Source: Syngnathus acus (lineage: Eukaryota > Chordata > Actinopteri > Syngnathiformes > Syngnathidae). From it: a stretch of DNA of 64,000 nt. Both the position numbers and the translations under genes were made by a program. Shown piece after piece: positions 62,341-64,000 of this stretch (position 1 is its first letter; each line of letters starts with the position of its first letter). The DNA lies in NCBI RefSeq assembly GCF_901709675.1, contig NC_051101.1, forward strand, positions 12,544,501-12,608,500, written 5' to 3'. The notes under the pieces are model-generated. The model did no database searches, was not told where the DNA came from, and was given only the letters and a program-made list of their open reading frames with translations.

Positions 62341-64000
62341 CTGCTAAAGCTGGGACCGCAGCATCATAGCGTGAGAAATAATGTTTGATGCAGTATGATA
62401 CCAATACTGGGTGGGTTGAAGGATGTGGTCAAATTGTCCACACGTTGACACCAGAGTGGCTCTCTGACTCGCTCGCTCGCTCGGCGTCTATTTCTGTCTG
62501 CCTCACGCGATTAGAAAACAATTAAGCACTTAGGAGACGACTCTGTGTTCATTACACCTCTTCTTCTGCTTCTTCTTCATCTCCTCTCGCCTCCCACACT
62601 GCCGGGCGGACAGGCGAGGAACGTAAGAAATCACCTTCTTTCACCGCTAATTGAAAGCCACACTCGCCACGCGGTGGAAAGAGGGGGGGGGGGGAAATAA
62701 GCGGGGACTAATTGGATTTGTTGTGGAGCAGGGCGTTACGGAATATTTGCTCAACTTATTTTGCGCTTAGCACAGACGAGACGATTACGAGCCGTGCTCA
62801 TGACATGAGGTTATTAATAAAACATGCAAGGCATCCACGGCTAAGTCTGTTTGCGTGCGTGTGTTTTGGAAAAAGAGCGTAGACATTGTCAAATTGACAG
62901 TAGCAAATATGAAGTGATGACAGTTGTCGTGTCTCGCGTCACCCACAACCCCACCCACGCTTGTTTGTTCCCAGAATTTTTTTGTCGTGAATTTCGTTTT
63001 CATTCACAATATTAGGTACACCCGCCCAATGTCATAAATGTCAGTCTTGGATAATATTGCATGTTTAACCCCTTCCCCCTATGTTAATTATTGTGGTCAT
63101 GGACTGGCGTGACAATCTCCTATTGGTTGCTTTTTTTGGGGCGTGGTGGTTTCTCAAAAATCATATTAGAGGTACAAGATTGAACCAGAGAGGCATGATG
63201 TTTTTTCCCTCCAAGATTGTTTTGCTATTGTATGGCAAGGCAATTTTAACAAAATAGAAAATAATCTGACTTGTTTGAAAATGACCAGCTCGCCTTCACT
63301 TCTCTAAAAAATTTCCAACTTTAAAAATCTGCTACCTAACTGACAGTTTCTCAAGTTTTGGCTCCTTTAGAAAATAAATATCAGTATAAAAAAAAAATAA
63401 TCAAAATGAGCATTATCAAGCAACAAATTAATGACATTCTTTTTGGCGACCTTGACAGTGTCCCTAATATTGTGTCCGGTGGTCACCAACAACACATTGG
63501 CATCAATGCAACAGATTAATTTACTAAAGCAGGATGTTTTTTTTTTTTTTTTTTTTTGGGGTAGGATTATTACACCCTTTGCTTCCTCCTATAACAATTG
63601 TGTGTGTGAATGCGGAGCCGAGACGTCGCTAAAGACCCCCGTCACCTCCCCGTCGCCCACCACTCAGACTAATTTGTATTAGTAATCGCAAATAATGCTA
63701 TTAATGCCCATTAGCAGCGAGGCGAGGGGCGAGCATGAAGACATTACAACACCTACGTGCACTCAGCCTCTAAATAAAGACGCTAGCGCCGCGCCGAGCC
63801 AACTCTTCTGCATTTCCATAATCATTCCCGTCTCCTCTCCCATTAGTGTCTGTTTTTTTTTTTTTTTCCTCAACGCCCCCCCACCGCTCGTCCTCCTAAA
63901 TAGACGGAATATTCTTGTCCTGCGGTTTAAAGAGCGCAGGCCCAGGTGTAGCAAACGTGTAATGACGGCTGACATTTAAACGCCTCCGTTGGCGAACGAG

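Larger units (their letters stand above)
56784..64000. other. Gene-free right flank
   Basis: No coding exon was recognised. It holds a degenerate tandem repeat (57380-58350), a CA microsatellite (60335-60388), a conserved-element-like block (60395-60600), two palindromic sites (60911 and 61055), an AAAT-rich repeat (62190-62340), and another ATTAGGTACACC fragment (63013-63024). Confidence 0.6.

Noticed and set aside
1-64000. tRNA, rRNA, CRISPR array, prophage or operon
   Set aside because: No tRNA A/B boxes with cloverleaf potential, no direct-repeat/spacer array, and the genes are spliced and eukaryotic. By-eye tRNA and microRNA detection is weak, so small RNA genes are not fully excluded.

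Overview
The window is nuclear DNA of a vertebrate, almost certainly a ray-finned (teleost) fish. The evidence is four intron-containing genes with GT-AG introns that recode vertebrate proteins, short introns in three of them, and intergenic DNA rich in microsatellites and fish-type interspersed repeats. There are no bacterial features; most long open frames are chance frames in low-complexity DNA.

Layout. Positions 1-4.3 kb: gene-poor flank with a degenerate minisatellite and a CTCF-like motif. 4.6-31.3 kb, plus strand: znf385d, eight coding exons (403 aa), with two introns of about 9 kb and a first coding exon of only 22 nt. 31.4-33.7 kb: no gene seen. 33.7-37.1 kb, minus strand: rab5a, five coding exons (216 aa) plus an inferred noncoding first exon in a CpG-rich promoter. 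37.7-41.9 kb, plus strand: efhb, 13 coding exons (563 aa), head to head with rab5a. 42.3-44.2 kb, minus strand: maip1, five coding exons (257 aa), tail to tail with efhb. 44.2-64 kb: no coding exon recognised. It holds repeats, several conserved-element-like AT-rich blocks and one CpG- and CT-rich block (56.27-56.78 kb) ending in a consensus splice donor, possibly the first exon of a gene lying beyond the right edge.

The genes do not form a pathway. znf385d encodes a nuclear zinc-finger protein with three U1/matrin-type fingers. rab5a encodes the early-endosome GTPase. efhb encodes an EF-hand protein of motile-cilium doublet microtubules. maip1 encodes a mitochondrial matrix partner of the m-AAA protease. 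The order znf385d/rab5a/efhb matches the human 3p24 neighbourhood, whereas maip1 in human lies on 2q33, so the junction is of evolutionary interest.

Points most worth a second look: an RFX X-box palindrome 99 bp upstream of the efhb start; three introns (two in efhb, one in rab5a) that are multiples of three and free of in-frame stops; an interspersed repeat abutting the last znf385d splice acceptor, which is itself a tandem NAGNAG acceptor; convergent CTCF-like motifs bracketing znf385d; two perfect palindromic oestrogen-response-element-like sites near 61 kb; and several unclassified dispersed or tandem repeat families. I found no convincing wholly new biological system. All coordinates come from reading splice sites by eye.
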